From NCBI GenBank assembly GCA_964486075.1, contig CAZALU010000004.1:9687-73686 (forward strand): a DNA stretch of 64,000 bases. Reading direction: 5' to 3'. A program made the position numbers and the translations under genes. The notes beneath the pieces were generated by a model. The model saw nothing but the letters and a program-made list of their open reading frames with translations. It searched no databases and had not been told where the DNA came from. Origin of the DNA: JAHIJO01 sp964486075. GTDB lineage: Bacteria; Verrucomicrobiota; Kiritimatiellia; JAAZAB01. Shown here piece by piece: positions 8,717 through 18,618 of this stretch. The stretch's first letter is position 1; every line of letters begins with the position of its first letter.

Positions 8717-10108
8717 CTAATCACCGCCGCCAATTTTTGTTTGCATGAACTCGCGCACGGCGGGCGCGGAGGCGGGCAGGACGGTTCGGCGCTCCGGCAG
8801 GCCGGTCAAGGCGTCCAGGATTTCGTGGTGCGCCAGGTCGCGTCCGGTGGCCTGCCGGATCGCCTCGCTGAACTTGGCTGGATGCGCCGTTGCCAGGCAA
8901 ATCATCGGCTCTTCAGGATCGAGAAACGATTGCGCCACATACCATCCCACTGCGCTGTGCGGATCGAGCAGGTAGCCGTGGGCGGAGTAACAGTCACGAA
9001 TAGCCGCCAAACAGGCGGCAGCGTCGGCGGACCCGGCTGCAAAAAACGGGTCCGGTTTCCCGGTCAATCCGCCTTTCGGCTGCAATTCGCCCGTCGCCTG
9101 GAATTGCGCCATCCAGGCGCGCAGACGCTGGGGGTCTTCCCCGGCCCGATAGAAAAGGTAACGCTCAAAATTGCTGGCAATCTGGATGTCCATTGAAGGA
9201 CTTAACGTGTGACACAGCCGACCACGCCGGTAAATGCCGGTGTTAAAAAACCGTGCCAGGATGTCGTTTTCATTTGTGGCCAGCAGCAGTCGGCTGATCG
9301 GCAGACCCATTCGCCAGGCGAGATAACCCGCGAACGCATCGCCGAAATTACCGGTGGGCACGGCGAACCGGACCCGGGGTTTCCCCGTGCGTTCCATGAC
9401 GCGGAACGCGGCATAAAAATAGTACACAACCTGGGAAAGAATACGTGCCCAGTTGATCGAGTTCACGGCTCCCAGCGCGCAGCGATCCCGGAACGGCAGA
9501 TCTCCGAATAGCTCCTTGACGATTTCCTGGCAGTCGTCGAAACTGCCGCGCACGGCCAGGGCAAAGACATTGGCATCCATCACGGTGGTCATTTGCCTTT
9601 CCTGGACCGGGCTGATCCGCCCATGGGGATAAAGGACGAAAACCCGCATGTGCCGCCGGCCTCGGATGCCATGGATCGCGGCGCTGCCGGTGTCGCCGCT
9701 GGTGGCGGCTAGCACGTTCATCCGTCCGCCGGCGCGGTCCAATTTATATTCGAACAGGCGGCCCAGGAACTGCAGGGCCACGTCCTTGAACGCCAGGGTG
9801 GGCCCATGAAACAGCTCCAGGACGTGCAGGTTGCCCAAGGGTACCACGGGGGTAATTTCCGGGTGGCGAAACGCGGTCAGGCCCTGAGCTATCAGCGCCC
9901 GGAGATCGGGCTCGAGCAGGTCGCTAAACAAGCGCATCACCTCGAAAGACAGCTCGGCGTAGGACAATTTTTGCCATGCCGCCAGAGCGGCGCGGACATC
10001 CGGAATGTCGGCGGGTAAAAACAGGCCGCCGTCGCGCGCTAAGCCGGTCATGAGCGCATCCTGGAATCCAATGAGCGGAGAATTGCCACGGGTGCTTTGA
10101 TACTTCAT
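8717..10108 (-). CDS. thrC: Threonine synthase
   Basis: A PLP enzyme that converts O-phosphohomoserine to threonine, the last step of the pathway. At 463 residues it matches the longer fungal/E. coli-like class. Signatures are the N-terminal YQSTRG, the PLP-lysine motif LAFKDVA with Lys108, the substrate-phosphate segment AATSGDTGSAAIHG (about 133-146), and SINWARILSQ. The gene starts only 6 bp after the stop of the kinase gene, and its ribosome site AGGAGG (10121-10126) lies inside the kinase's last codons, so the two share a message and are probably translationally coupled. No other threonine-pathway gene is nearby. Confidence 0.96.
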   Translation of the reverse strand: MKYQSTRGNSPLIGFQDALMTGLARDGGLFLPADIPDVRAALAAWQKLSYAELSFEVMRLFSDLLEPDLRALIAQGLTAFRHPEITPVVPLGNLHVLELFHGPTLAFKDVALQFLGRLFEYKLDRAGGRMNVLAATSGDTGSAAIHGIRGRRHMRVFVLYPHGRISPVQERQMTTVMDANVFALAVRGSFDDCQEIVKELFGDLPFRDRCALGAVNSINWARILSQVVYYFYAAFRVMERTGKPRVRFAVPTGNFGDAFAGYLAWRMGLPISRLLLATNENDILARFFNTGIYRRGRLCHTLSPSMDIQIASNFERYLFYRAGEDPQRLRAWMAQFQATGELQPKGGLTGKPDPFFAAGSADAAACLAAIRDCYSAHGYLLDPHSAVGWYVAQSFLDPEEPMICLATAHPAKFSEAIRQATGRDLAHHEILDALTGLPERRTVLPASAPAVREFMQTKIGGGD

Positions 10109-10114
10109 GCCAGG

Positions 10115-13100
10115 CTACTGCCTCCTGTGGCGCCCGCCATCGACAAACAGGCCTTGGCCATTGAGCTGGCGCAGATTGGGCATCCGCCGCAAAACGTCCC
10201 ATATTTTATCCCTGAACTGCTGATTATCAATATTCAGCCAGAGACTTTGGATGGGCATTTCCAGCAAAGGTTCAAAATTCCGTATTTGAGTGTGCATGAT
10301 GTGTAGCTGTTTCAACGACTTAATGCCTTGCAGGACCGCCAAATCACTTATGGCCGTGTTATTGAGATTCAGTTCCTCCAAGGGCATGTTTTGCAGCACG
10401 ATGAAATCCTGCTCCTTAACCTGGGTACCGCTGATGTCCAGATTTTTTAAGGGCATGCCTTTCAATCGGGTAAGATCATTAAAGTCGTTTTGAGAAATGT
10501 TAAGTTGCGTCAGTTGCAGTTTTGAAAGGAATGAGAAATCCCGGACCTTGGTATTCGGCATGTTTAAAACTTTCAAAGGCATTTCCGCCAGAACCCCCAA
10601 ATCCCTGATTTGAGTGCTCCCGATATTGAGCGTGACCAGGCTCATGCCATTGAGGGGGGCAATATCCCGCACCGAAGTCCGGACCAGGGACAAATATTCC
10701 AGGGATAGGTTGCCTTTCAACGGCGCAAGGTCTCCTACTTCCGTATTGTTCAAATTTAAGAGTTTCAGGGGCATGGTCCGCAGAACAGAAATATCCCTGA
10801 TCTTGATGCCCTCGATATTAAGATCGCTCACGGCCATCCCCTTCAGAACATTGATGTCCATGATTTTCGTATTAGCCAGATTCAGTTTGGCGAGGGGCAT
10901 TCCCATTAACACTGAAATATCCTTTACCTGTGTGCCGCTGATATTCAGCTCCCGCAATTGCATGCCCCGCAGGGGGGCGATATCGGACAGCGCTGGATTA
11001 TCACTGATATTGATGCTGTGCACATCGGATAACCCGACCAGGGGCCGGAGGTCTTTCAGCATCGAGCGGCAAATATTCACCCGTACGACTTTGCCGTGCT
11101 CGTTGACCGGCAACTCACTTCCAGTCAAGGTCAGATCTCGATTTCGTTCCAGTAATTGGGTCTTGACGGACTCAGGTGTTCCATCCGCCGGCGGCTGTTG
11201 TATGTTTTCCTGCGGCGGATTGGCGGGCGGCGGCTCGCTTTCCGGCGTCGGCGTCTGTGTCAACCTTTTCAACACCGGCTCGTATTGCCTGGCAAAGTGG
11301 GTTTGCCCGAAAGAGGCTTGATAGCTTTCAATCACCTTTATCAATATTTCCGTCTCGCGCGCGCTAAATCCCCTTTTCGTGATCGCGGCCAGGTACTCGT
11401 CACAAGTGGCGTTTTCCCCGGGCATTACAAGGCGCGCATTGCGCAGAATTCCCAGCAGTTCATGCTTGGCCTGCTCTTCGGCCTGCGCGGATTTTTTCTT
11501 GTCTACGCTCGCGAGCAAGGCGGAGGATAATAAAGGATCGGTCTTAGCAAACCAGGATTCGGCCGTGGCCCAGTCTTTTTCTTGCACCGACAACAAGCCC
11601 TGCATCAAGGCCGTACCCGGGTTGGCGTCAGTCGTCAGGCGCAGGCGTTTTTCAGAAAGCGCCAAGTCGGCAACCCGGAAGGATTTGGGTCGGGTGATAT
11701 GGCCGGCGCCCACCTTGATGTTTTCCTCCGCTTTGACTGTGTCTGCCTGGACATCTTTGATGGTAACCTTCTCGGTGCCACCCACTAAAGCGACATTGAT
11801 TTCCCGCCCCTTAAAGGCCCGAAAGGTATTGATTATCCGCTGATCCATCAGGGACGCTTCGGTCAGTATGCTTGCCAGGGCGTCCATCTGCTCTTTACGG
11901 GAAACGAGTGCCGGTGTTGCCGCAGCCTTTTGGACTGACGCCAGGGCGTTGGGGATATCGCCTTCGAACAGGCTGGCGCACACCCGATCCAGCAGCTGGT
12001 GCATAAGGTGGTCTGTCTCCTCGGCATCTTTTTGGCGTTGGCGTTCCTTTTCATCGGCTATTTTTTGCTGCTGCTCCCGGTATTCCTGGTCACGCTCCAT
12101 CAAACCCCGCGCTACGATTCCGCGACTGGCCTCAGTTTCCGCCGCCCAGTCGCCCTGATATTTTTCATAAATTGCCGCTGCTCTGGCAAATTCGCTGCTG
12201 GCACACAACGGGGCGGCCAGATTTTCAAGGTCGCGCATCACCGTGGCCTTGACCGCCAGGAGTTGTTCCTGACACTTGGAAACTGCCGCCTGAGCTTGGA
12301 GGGAATATGCGGTGCCCCGGGTCTCCTGTGCGACTTTTCGGAAATTTTGGATCATCTCCTCCAGCCGCTGCGGATTGTCCTCGGCCCATTGCTGGGCAAA
12401 CGCAAGCATCTTGCCGGCATTTTCATCACGCTCGGCCCGGGATTCGGTCGAGGCTGGCGTTTTGCTTGTCGTCGGACGCCCCCCCTGAACAATCGAGGAA
12501 ACCGGTCTTTCTTTGATCCGCATGAGATTGTGGGCCAGCATGATGCCCATAATCAGCACAATCAGCGCGATCACGCCGGCGAACCACCACGCTGGTTTCA
12601 GCCTTGCCCGTTGTTTCTGTTTTAACGAAAATTGACGTTGCATGTTCAGAAACTCCGAGTTGTCGGGCGCCTGTTCGGCGGTGATAACCGGGATCGATAA
12701 GGTAACCGAGGCCTTCACGCGCGGGCGTATGCCTCGGTGGGCGCTCCTGCGCATCGTGCTGGCACCCGGAGGCGGCAATGCCCCGTGCGGTTTTTTATGC
12801 TGTATGACCAGATTGATATCGGTTTGGACAGCATCCCAGTCCGCCTGGCGTTGGTCGCGATCCTTGGCCAACATTTTTTCGAGCAGGAAGGACGCTTCGA
12901 TTGAAATATGGGAATTGAGATCCTGAACATCGGGTATTTGGTCGGTGATCTGCAAATCCATGGCCGCGAGCGCCGGCTCACCCTCGAACGGCATTTTTCC
13001 GCCCATGGCGTTGTAGAGCGTGGCTCCGAGAGAATAGATATCCGCCCGGCAATCCAGTTCGAGATCGCCGCGCGACTGTTCGGGAGAAATATAGTTCGGG

Positions 13101-13627
13101 GTGCCGAATACCATCCCCGCAGACGCCTTGGCGTCATGCACAACCGAACGTACGCTCCTGGCCAGTCCCAGGTCCGCCACTTTGACCGTGCCGTCGCCAT
13201 CGATGATGATGTTATCGGGCTTGATATCGCAGTGCACCACGCCCGCGTTTTGCCAGGCATAGTTCAACGCTTCGGCCACGCTCATGGCTACCAGCAGGCT
13301 GTTTTGTTCGGAAAGACAATGCTTGCGCCGAATCCAATCTCCGACACTGTAGCCGGAGATGAATTCCATTACGAAGTAATAGACCCCCTCTTCCGTATGC
13401 CCGAAATCATAGACCTGGACGATGTTGGGGTGCTTGAGATTGGCGGTGATCCGGGCCTCGGTCAGGAATTGATCGAGATCGGTGGGATCGGCGGCGAGCA
13501 TGGGCGGCAAGGCCTTTAGCGCCACAATCCGGTCCAGTGAAATCTGGCGGGCCTTGTAGACCGTGCTCATCCCGCCGCGCGGCATGACTTCGATAATTTC
13601 AAATCCTGGAAATTGGGGCGTATCCAT
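10115..13627 (-). CDS. Transmembrane Ser/Thr kinase with C-terminal leucine-rich repeats
   Basis: About 1170 residues. The N-terminal 270 are a Hanks-type kinase: Gly-rich loop RGGMSTVYKA, VALK lysine (about 38), HCDIKPDN catalytic loop with the base Asp (about 134; Cys replaces the usual Arg), DLG in place of DFG (about 152), and SPEQ in place of APE. After a basic Ala/Pro linker there is one membrane span (about 345-368). The rest should be periplasmic: a helical, Gln/Glu/Lys-rich section of about 480 residues, a Pro-rich spacer, then about 300 residues of short leucine-rich repeats of the form GMPLKxLNxxxTxVxDIxxL. Starting at ATG 13627 rather than TTG 13633 is preferred. It is directly upstream of and coupled to thrC. 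The substrate and the ligand sensed are unknown. Confidence 0.9.
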   Translation of the reverse strand: MDTPQFPGFEIIEVMPRGGMSTVYKARQISLDRIVALKALPPMLAADPTDLDQFLTEARITANLKHPNIVQVYDFGHTEEGVYYFVMEFISGYSVGDWIRRKHCLSEQNSLLVAMSVAEALNYAWQNAGVVHCDIKPDNIIIDGDGTVKVADLGLARSVRSVVHDAKASAGMVFGTPNYISPEQSRGDLELDCRADIYSLGATLYNAMGGKMPFEGEPALAAMDLQITDQIPDVQDLNSHISIEASFLLEKMLAKDRDQRQADWDAVQTDINLVIQHKKPHGALPPPGASTMRRSAHRGIRPRVKASVTLSIPVITAEQAPDNSEFLNMQRQFSLKQKQRARLKPAWWFAGVIALIVLIMGIMLAHNLMRIKERPVSSIVQGGRPTTSKTPASTESRAERDENAGKMLAFAQQWAEDNPQRLEEMIQNFRKVAQETRGTAYSLQAQAAVSKCQEQLLAVKATVMRDLENLAAPLCASSEFARAAAIYEKYQGDWAAETEASRGIVARGLMERDQEYREQQQKIADEKERQRQKDAEETDHLMHQLLDRVCASLFEGDIPNALASVQKAAATPALVSRKEQMDALASILTEASLMDQRIINTFRAFKGREINVALVGGTEKVTIKDVQADTVKAEENIKVGAGHITRPKSFRVADLALSEKRLRLTTDANPGTALMQGLLSVQEKDWATAESWFAKTDPLLSSALLASVDKKKSAQAEEQAKHELLGILRNARLVMPGENATCDEYLAAITKRGFSARETEILIKVIESYQASFGQTHFARQYEPVLKRLTQTPTPESEPPPANPPQENIQQPPADGTPESVKTQLLERNRDLTLTGSELPVNEHGKVVRVNICRSMLKDLRPLVGLSDVHSINISDNPALSDIAPLRGMQLRELNISGTQVKDISVLMGMPLAKLNLANTKIMDINVLKGMAVSDLNIEGIKIRDISVLRTMPLKLLNLNNTEVGDLAPLKGNLSLEYLSLVRTSVRDIAPLNGMSLVTLNIGSTQIRDLGVLAEMPLKVLNMPNTKVRDFSFLSKLQLTQLNISQNDFNDLTRLKGMPLKNLDISGTQVKEQDFIVLQNMPLEELNLNNTAISDLAVLQGIKSLKQLHIMHTQIRNFEPLLEMPIQSLWLNIDNQQFRDKIWDVLRRMPNLRQLNGQGLFVDGGRHRRQ

Positions 13628-13763
13628 GTTCAACTCTTATTGACGTATTTCCGATAGGATCGTTTGCATACTAACGCCTAAATTATCAAACATCAACCGC
13701 TTTTGTGCCCGATATCTTCCGGCCATATTTTTGGATCTAAAAAAAGCTTGCCTCAACACAGCA

Positions 13764-14810
13764 TCAATCCTGATGGTCATTTCCGGCAACCGCCGGATTG
13801 GTTGCGTGGACGATCCAGTACGGACTGGGCGGCAACGGGATGCAAGCGGGCTCGACAAAACCGGACTGGATCAGCATGCGCATCAGTTCCGCGCCCTCAT
13901 AGACCCGCCCGCCTGTGCTCATCAATGCCATGTTGAGTGAAAACAAGGTCGAAAAGAGCGGCGCGGCCCCGCCCGGTGCCAGCATCATATCCACGATCCA
14001 CACCTTGCCGCCGGGACGCAAGGCTGTGCTAATTTTGGCCAGAATCCGGCTGACGCTATCCGGCTCTTCCTGGTGCACGGCGCCGCAATACAAAACGGCA
14101 TCGAAAGATCCCGGCAAGGGATCGCTATGGTAATCGCCCGGATGAAACTCGACCCGGTCCGCGACCGAAGTTTGGCGCACAATTTCCCCGGCCACCTCCA
14201 GGATCGGTGGCAAGTCAAACAGGGTAACTCGCAGATCAGGATATTTTTCCGCCAGCAGGCAACTGAATGTGCCTGGACCGGAAGCAAGATCCAGCAAGCT
14301 CCGGCATTCGTCCAAGTTGATGGCCGGTAAAATCGCTGGCGCCAGGGCCCGGGCGCGACCGTGCATGCCAAGCGTAAAACGGCGGGTGCGCTCTGTCGAT
14401 TGACCAAGGTGAGCCGTTGGCGGCAGAACCGGCGCGCCGGTCCTGATCGTTTGCGCCAAGTGTCCCCATAACGAGTACAGGTCAGTATTGAACTTCAATG
14501 CAGCTAGAATGCAATCCGGACTGGCGCGGCTGAGCAGACGGGCTGCTCCGGGCTCCGGCTTAAAAAGATCATTCTGCCTATGCACCAGGCCCAGCGCTGA
14601 CAGCGCGCACAATAGTTCTTCCGTATGCCGCGGGGCAGTGCCCATGGCCTGAGCAGCCGCGGCCGCGGTCAATCCATCCTCTGTCAGCGCCGAAAACAGA
14701 TCCAGTTCCACCGCCGCCGACAACGCTGCCGAGTGCCAGTAAGCGGTGGCCAGATCCATCAGACGTTCCATGGTCCAAGGCCGTTTCTGTCCTTTAGTTT
14801 TGTCAATCAT
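13764..14810 (-). CDS. SAM-dependent O-methyltransferase (dimerisation plus catalytic domain)
   Basis: A 348-residue protein of the small-molecule O-methyltransferase family 2 (acetylserotonin/hydroxyneurosporene type). Residues about 15-85 form a winged-helix dimerisation domain (TAYWHSAALSAAVELDLF). The catalytic Rossmann domain shows motif I LLDLASGPGTFS (about 171-182), the acidic FDLP, and a PGDYHSDPLPGSFD segment. GGAAAG precedes the start at 14810. It stands about 135 bp upstream of the kinase gene on the same strand, with no biosynthetic partners around it. The substrate cannot be told from sequence. Confidence 0.85.
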   Translation of the reverse strand: MIDKTKGQKRPWTMERLMDLATAYWHSAALSAAVELDLFSALTEDGLTAAAAAQAMGTAPRHTEELLCALSALGLVHRQNDLFKPEPGAARLLSRASPDCILAALKFNTDLYSLWGHLAQTIRTGAPVLPPTAHLGQSTERTRRFTLGMHGRARALAPAILPAINLDECRSLLDLASGPGTFSCLLAEKYPDLRVTLFDLPPILEVAGEIVRQTSVADRVEFHPGDYHSDPLPGSFDAVLYCGAVHQEEPDSVSRILAKISTALRPGGKVWIVDMMLAPGGAAPLFSTLFSLNMALMSTGGRVYEGAELMRMLIQSGFVEPACIPLPPSPYWIVHATNPAVAGNDHQD

Positions 14811-15292
14811 TATGCTTTCCGGCAGACAACAATGAAGATGTTACCCGAAGATTGCACGTTAATCGTGAGTGATCAGTCCCGTTTGGCATTATTTACGTTG
14901 CTATTACGTCATTTTGCGTGGATTTTGCATGCCACGCATGCAAAATCCGAGTGTTAACAAATCTGAATTTTGAATATGCAGAGCGGATGCGATGATTAAT
15001 GTTTGTAAAGCAGCCAATATGGTATTCAAATCACCGACAGTATAACCACGCGCCGCACAATATGAAACAATTGATTGGTGGCATTAGCCGGAATTATTCG
15101 TCAAGCGAGGTATAACTCACCTCTCTGGGGACGTGACAGAGTTTTTAGGACTGGTAATATGCCGGTGTTATCCAGCGCTGCCCCCCTGAAAAAATATGAT
15201 GCATTGGATCATAATCTTTGATTTGGCAAATGACGACGATATCAGTTAGTATGTCCCATTTTGAAGTTCAAATCAACTGAAGGAGCGTGAAT
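14811..15292. other. Divergent intergenic region with a 12-bp hairpin
   Basis: About 480 bp between the methyltransferase (leftward) and the sugar kinase (rightward), mostly AT-rich. The one clear structure is the inverted repeat at 14920-14948. I see no gene. Confidence 0.45.
14920..14948. repeat. 12-bp perfect inverted repeat
   Basis: GGATTTTGCATG and its exact complement CATGCAAAATCC separated by 5 nt. No T-tract follows. Lying about 110 bp upstream of the methyltransferase start and 345 bp upstream of the kinase start, it could be an operator for either; this is unproven. Confidence 0.55.
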
Positions 15293-16372
15293 ATGAGTCT
15301 TCAATTGCGCCGCGACTGTAAATATGCGTTACTGGTCCCAACGAGCATGGGTGTTCGGCTGACGCCCGTCAACCGCCAGCCCTTTCACAGCAGCTCCGAG
15401 TTTCATTTGCAAGTGACCAGCGCGGAAACGAATGTGGCCAGTGTGGCCGCCTATCTCGGTTTGCCCGTGAAGGTTTTGACCGCCTTCGTCAAGGATAGTC
15501 CCGTGGCGCGTCTGATCAAGGATAATCTTGCCGGCCGGCATATGGATTACGAGGGTCCGGAGGTGGAGCAGGGCGGGCCCTGGGGTTATCGGCACCAATT
15601 CAATCTGGCCGATTCCGGGTTTGGTGCGCGGGGGCCACGTGTGCATAATGACCGTTCCGGCGAGGTGGGGTGTACGCTCAAAGCCGGGGATTTTGACCTG
15701 GAACGTATTTTCGGCGAGGAAGGCGTGCGCATCGTGCATCTCTCCGGACTGATCGGCGCCTTATCGCCCGAAACCAGCCGGTTCTGCCTGGACATTGCGC
15801 GTGTGGCAAAACGCTACAAGAGCGCCATATGTTTCGATCTCAACTACCGGGCGTCATTCTGGAAGGGCCGTGCAGCGGAGCTGCGCGCCGTGTTTACCGA
15901 GATCGCCTCAGCGGCCGATATCCTGCTCGGCAACGAGGAGGATTTTCAGCTCAGCCTGGGAATCGCGGGGCCCGAGGCCGGCGGCGCGGATCTGGCGGCC
16001 AAGATCGAAGGCTTTAAAGGCATGATCGGGCGCGTACAAAAAGAGTTTCCCACGACCAGGGTTTTCGCTACTTCCTTGCGCGAAGTTATCAGCGCCAATA
16101 TCCACCGTTGGGGCGCCATCATGACCGAAGGCGGTCAGTGGCACGTAATTGAACCGCGCGAGATTGAGGTGCTCGATCGCATTGGCGGCGGCGATGGGTT
16201 GGCCGGCGGACTGCTCTACGGCATTCTCAAGGGTTGGCCGCCCGAGAAATGGATCCAGTTCGGCTGGGCCAGCGGAACGCTGGCGGCCACGCTCCTGACC
16301 GATTACGCCCAGCCGGCCGACGAGGAGCAAGTCTGGAGCATCTGGCAGGGCAATGCCCGCGTCAAACGCTAG
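15293..16372 (+). CDS. PfkB-family carbohydrate kinase (KdgK-like)
   Basis: A 359-residue ribokinase-fold sugar kinase, closest in layout to 2-keto-3-deoxygluconate kinases. Residues about 40-55 carry the substrate-side SAETNVASVAAYLG. The C-terminal catalytic signature DRIGGGDGLAGGLLYG (about 293-308) carries the anion hole and base Asp; the usual GAGD is GGGD here. A FDLNYR segment and LLGNEEDF, both typical, lie in the middle. The ATG at 15293 is chosen because AAGGAG ends 8 nt upstream; a GTG two codons earlier is too close to it. The transporter gene begins 3 nt after the stop, so the two are co-transcribed. The substrate is inferred only from family resemblance. Confidence 0.85.
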   Translation: MSLQLRRDCKYALLVPTSMGVRLTPVNRQPFHSSSEFHLQVTSAETNVASVAAYLGLPVKVLTAFVKDSPVARLIKDNLAGRHMDYEGPEVEQGGPWGYRHQFNLADSGFGARGPRVHNDRSGEVGCTLKAGDFDLERIFGEEGVRIVHLSGLIGALSPETSRFCLDIARVAKRYKSAICFDLNYRASFWKGRAAELRAVFTEIASAADILLGNEEDFQLSLGIAGPEAGGADLAAKIEGFKGMIGRVQKEFPTTRVFATSLREVISANIHRWGAIMTEGGQWHVIEPREIEVLDRIGGGDGLAGGLLYGILKGWPPEKWIQFGWASGTLAATLLTDYAQPADEEQVWSIWQGNARVKR

Positions 16373-16375
16373 CAT

Positions 16376-17632
16376 ATGACAAACGAATCCCAAAACCAGC
16401 TCATCCGCCAGGCGCGCAGCAAGTTTGCGGCCATTGCCGGCGCTTTTTCCTTCGGGGTGTTCAACGATAATTTCTACAAGCAGGCCGTCCTGATCCTGGC
16501 CGTGGCGATTGGCAGCACTTCCATGCAAGGTTATGCGCTGGCGGTGTTCACCTTTCCATTTCTGCTCTTTGCGGCGCCGGCCGGCTGGCTCTCCGACCGG
16601 TTCGCCAAGCGACACGTGATCATCAGTTGCAAATGGCTGGAATTATTGGCCATGGTGCTGGGCGCCATCGGCGTCATGACCGGTCGCTGGCCGCTGATTT
16701 TCGGCATGCTGGCCGTAATGGGATTCCAAGCGACGCTTTTCAGCCCGGCGCTGAACGGGTCCATCCCGGAATTGTATCCAGTCGGCTACGTCATCCGCGC
16801 CAATGCTTTTTTACGGATGGCCTCAACCTCTTCCATTCTCCTGGGCGTTGCGCTGTCGGGGATCGTGCTTGACCGGCCCGGCTACATAATGGGAGTCGAA
16901 GCCGGCCGCTACTATGTGGGCGTCAGTGTCCTGGGCGTGGCCTTGGTGGGGCTGCTTCTGAGCTATGGTGCCCCTTTCAAGCCTCCGGCTTGTGCCAGCC
17001 GGCCTTTTCCATGGGCTGGTCCGTGGGATACGCTGAAGAGCATGCGTGAGATCCTGCGCGATAAACTGCTTACCATCGGATTGGCGGCCGATGTCTTCAT
17101 CTGGTTCGCGGGCTCGATTCAGATCCTGATTATTAATCCTTTGGGGATCCAGCAATTCCAGCTCAGTAAAACCGCGACCAGTTTTTTGATCGTGACACAG
17201 CTGCTGGGGATCGTTATCGGCGGGCTGGCCAGCCCCAAGCTGGTGACGCCGGAGCGCTGGCACCGGATTTTGCCGTCGTCCGGAATCGGCATGGGCCTGG
17301 TCATGCTCGCGATGGCCGCGCTGCCGCTGCTGCCGGAGGCATTCATCCTGCCGACGCTATACGGCTTGATAGCCATGGCCGGGCTCTTCGGTGGAATGTT
17401 TCTGATCCCGGTGGAAAGTTTTCTGCAGATTCGGGCGGATCCGACGAAGAAAGGCGAAGTCTGGGCCACCGCCAATTTCGCCGTGTTCACTGGCATACTC
17501 CTTTCCGGGCCGTTATCCAACTTGATGCATGTCTTGTGGCAGCCGACCACTTCCATGGGGATCATCGGTCTGTTCACGCTGGCGCTGAGCCTGGTCTTGT
17601 GGGCCGTGATCCGACGTACGCGCTGGGAATGA
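16376..17632 (+). CDS. MFS transporter, LplT (lysophospholipid)-like
   Basis: A 418-residue major facilitator protein with about 12 spans. It has the N-terminal FNDNFYKQA segment and the loop 2-3 motif GWLSDRFAKRHVI characteristic of the lysophospholipid transporter branch. In E. coli LplT flips lysophospholipids across the inner membrane for reacylation by Aas. A PlsC-ACP-acyl-ACP synthetase fusion lies two genes downstream, the same functional pairing with the SGNH hydrolase in between. It starts 3 nt after the sugar kinase stop. The transporter assignment is strong; the substrate is inferred from this context. Confidence 0.85.
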   Translation: MTNESQNQLIRQARSKFAAIAGAFSFGVFNDNFYKQAVLILAVAIGSTSMQGYALAVFTFPFLLFAAPAGWLSDRFAKRHVIISCKWLELLAMVLGAIGVMTGRWPLIFGMLAVMGFQATLFSPALNGSIPELYPVGYVIRANAFLRMASTSSILLGVALSGIVLDRPGYIMGVEAGRYYVGVSVLGVALVGLLLSYGAPFKPPACASRPFPWAGPWDTLKSMREILRDKLLTIGLAADVFIWFAGSIQILIINPLGIQQFQLSKTATSFLIVTQLLGIVIGGLASPKLVTPERWHRILPSSGIGMGLVMLAMAALPLLPEAFILPTLYGLIAMAGLFGGMFLIPVESFLQIRADPTKKGEVWATANFAVFTGILLSGPLSNLMHVLWQPTTSMGIIGLFTLALSLVLWAVIRRTRWE

Positions 17633-17778
17633 AAGGCAGGATGAGGATTCAAGTGTTCAGGCAGAGGGGGTGAGTTCCAAGGATGTGATATTGCACTATG
17701 GAGTCCATCTCCCATGACTACCGTTCCCGACCGCATAAATGCCGTTAACCATTACGAAAGTAATCGAGGAAACACATT

Positions 17779-18396
17779 ATGAATAAGACAGCATCCGGGT
17801 TGGTTGCCAACTTGGAGGCGGGCCGGAAGCAGACTATCGTATGCTACGGGACAAGCCTGACGGCGGGCGGAGCATGGTTGCAACAACTGGCGGCGGAGTG
17901 CGAGCTCCGTTATCCAGGGCGAGCTACGGTAATCAACAGCGGAGAGGGCTCGATGTGGTCCAAGTGGGGAGTCGATAATCTGGATGAGCGGGTACTCGCC
18001 AAGAAGCCCGATACGGTTTTTATCGAATTCTCTATCAACGACGCCTTTCTGGAATATAAAACGTCCGTGCCCCAGGCGCGTGCCAATTTGATCAATATGA
18101 TAGAGCGCATTATCGCGGCGTATGAATCATGCGCGATTATCCTGCTGATCATGAACCCGCCGATCGGGGTGCACCTGGAAGCGCGACCGGCAATCGAGGC
18201 CTACAACCAGATGTATCGTGAAGTCGCGGCGCAGCGGCATTTGACGCTCATCGATCATTACCCCAATTGGCAGAAGATGCTGCAGAACGAGCCGGCACTA
18301 TTTTCGGCCTATGTGCCCGACGGCATCCATCCCAACGTCGCAGGCTGTCAGGTTGTCATTACGCCGGCCATTCTGCGAGGGTTGGGAATGGAATGA
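17779..18396 (+). CDS. SGNH/GDSL-family hydrolase
   Basis: A 205-residue esterase/lipase fold. Block I is YGTSLTAGG, with Thr in place of the Asp of GDS but the nucleophile Ser kept. Block II carries the oxyanion Gly (NSGEGSMW), block III is FSINDA with the Asn, and block V is DGIHPN with the catalytic Asp and His. There is no signal peptide, so it is probably cytoplasmic or membrane-associated. A GAGGA ribosome site precedes ATG 17779. It lies between the LplT-like transporter and the acyltransferase-ligase fusion, so a (lyso)phospholipase or thioesterase role in lipid turnover is a reasonable inference, not proven. Confidence 0.82.
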   Translation: MNKTASGLVANLEAGRKQTIVCYGTSLTAGGAWLQQLAAECELRYPGRATVINSGEGSMWSKWGVDNLDERVLAKKPDTVFIEFSINDAFLEYKTSVPQARANLINMIERIIAAYESCAIILLIMNPPIGVHLEARPAIEAYNQMYREVAAQRHLTLIDHYPNWQKMLQNEPALFSAYVPDGIHPNVAGCQVVITPAILRGLGME

Positions 18397-18422
18397 TCGC
18401 TGGCAGCTATGATGGACTGTAG

Positions 18423-18618
18423 GGCGGGCAGGTTACCGGGCAGCCGCCCATACGCGTCAACCTGATTAATGAGGAAGATAGAGGACAGGCGCATCGTCTT
18501 AAGGATAAGCCGTACCACTATGAAGACACAAAGGTGGATCGCGTTGTCTCTAACGCGCTTTCAGTTTGGGACGGCACAGGGAATTGGCAGGCACGCGTAA
18601 GGACCGGGGAATACACCC
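18423..18618 (+). other. Protein-like open frame upstream of the acyltransferase fusion
   Basis: This gap is open in one plus-strand frame from after the TAG at 18420-18422 through the start of the next gene. It reads as ordinary protein (for example VNLINEEDRGQAHRLKDKP near 18460-18510). There is no ATG start with a ribosome site; only internal GTG codons such as 18534. It may be the remnant of a displaced gene or simply chance; I assign no product. Confidence 0.25.

Noticed and set aside
15908..16615. Minus-strand frame of 235 codons
   Set aside because: Antisense to the sugar kinase and MFS genes, both well supported.
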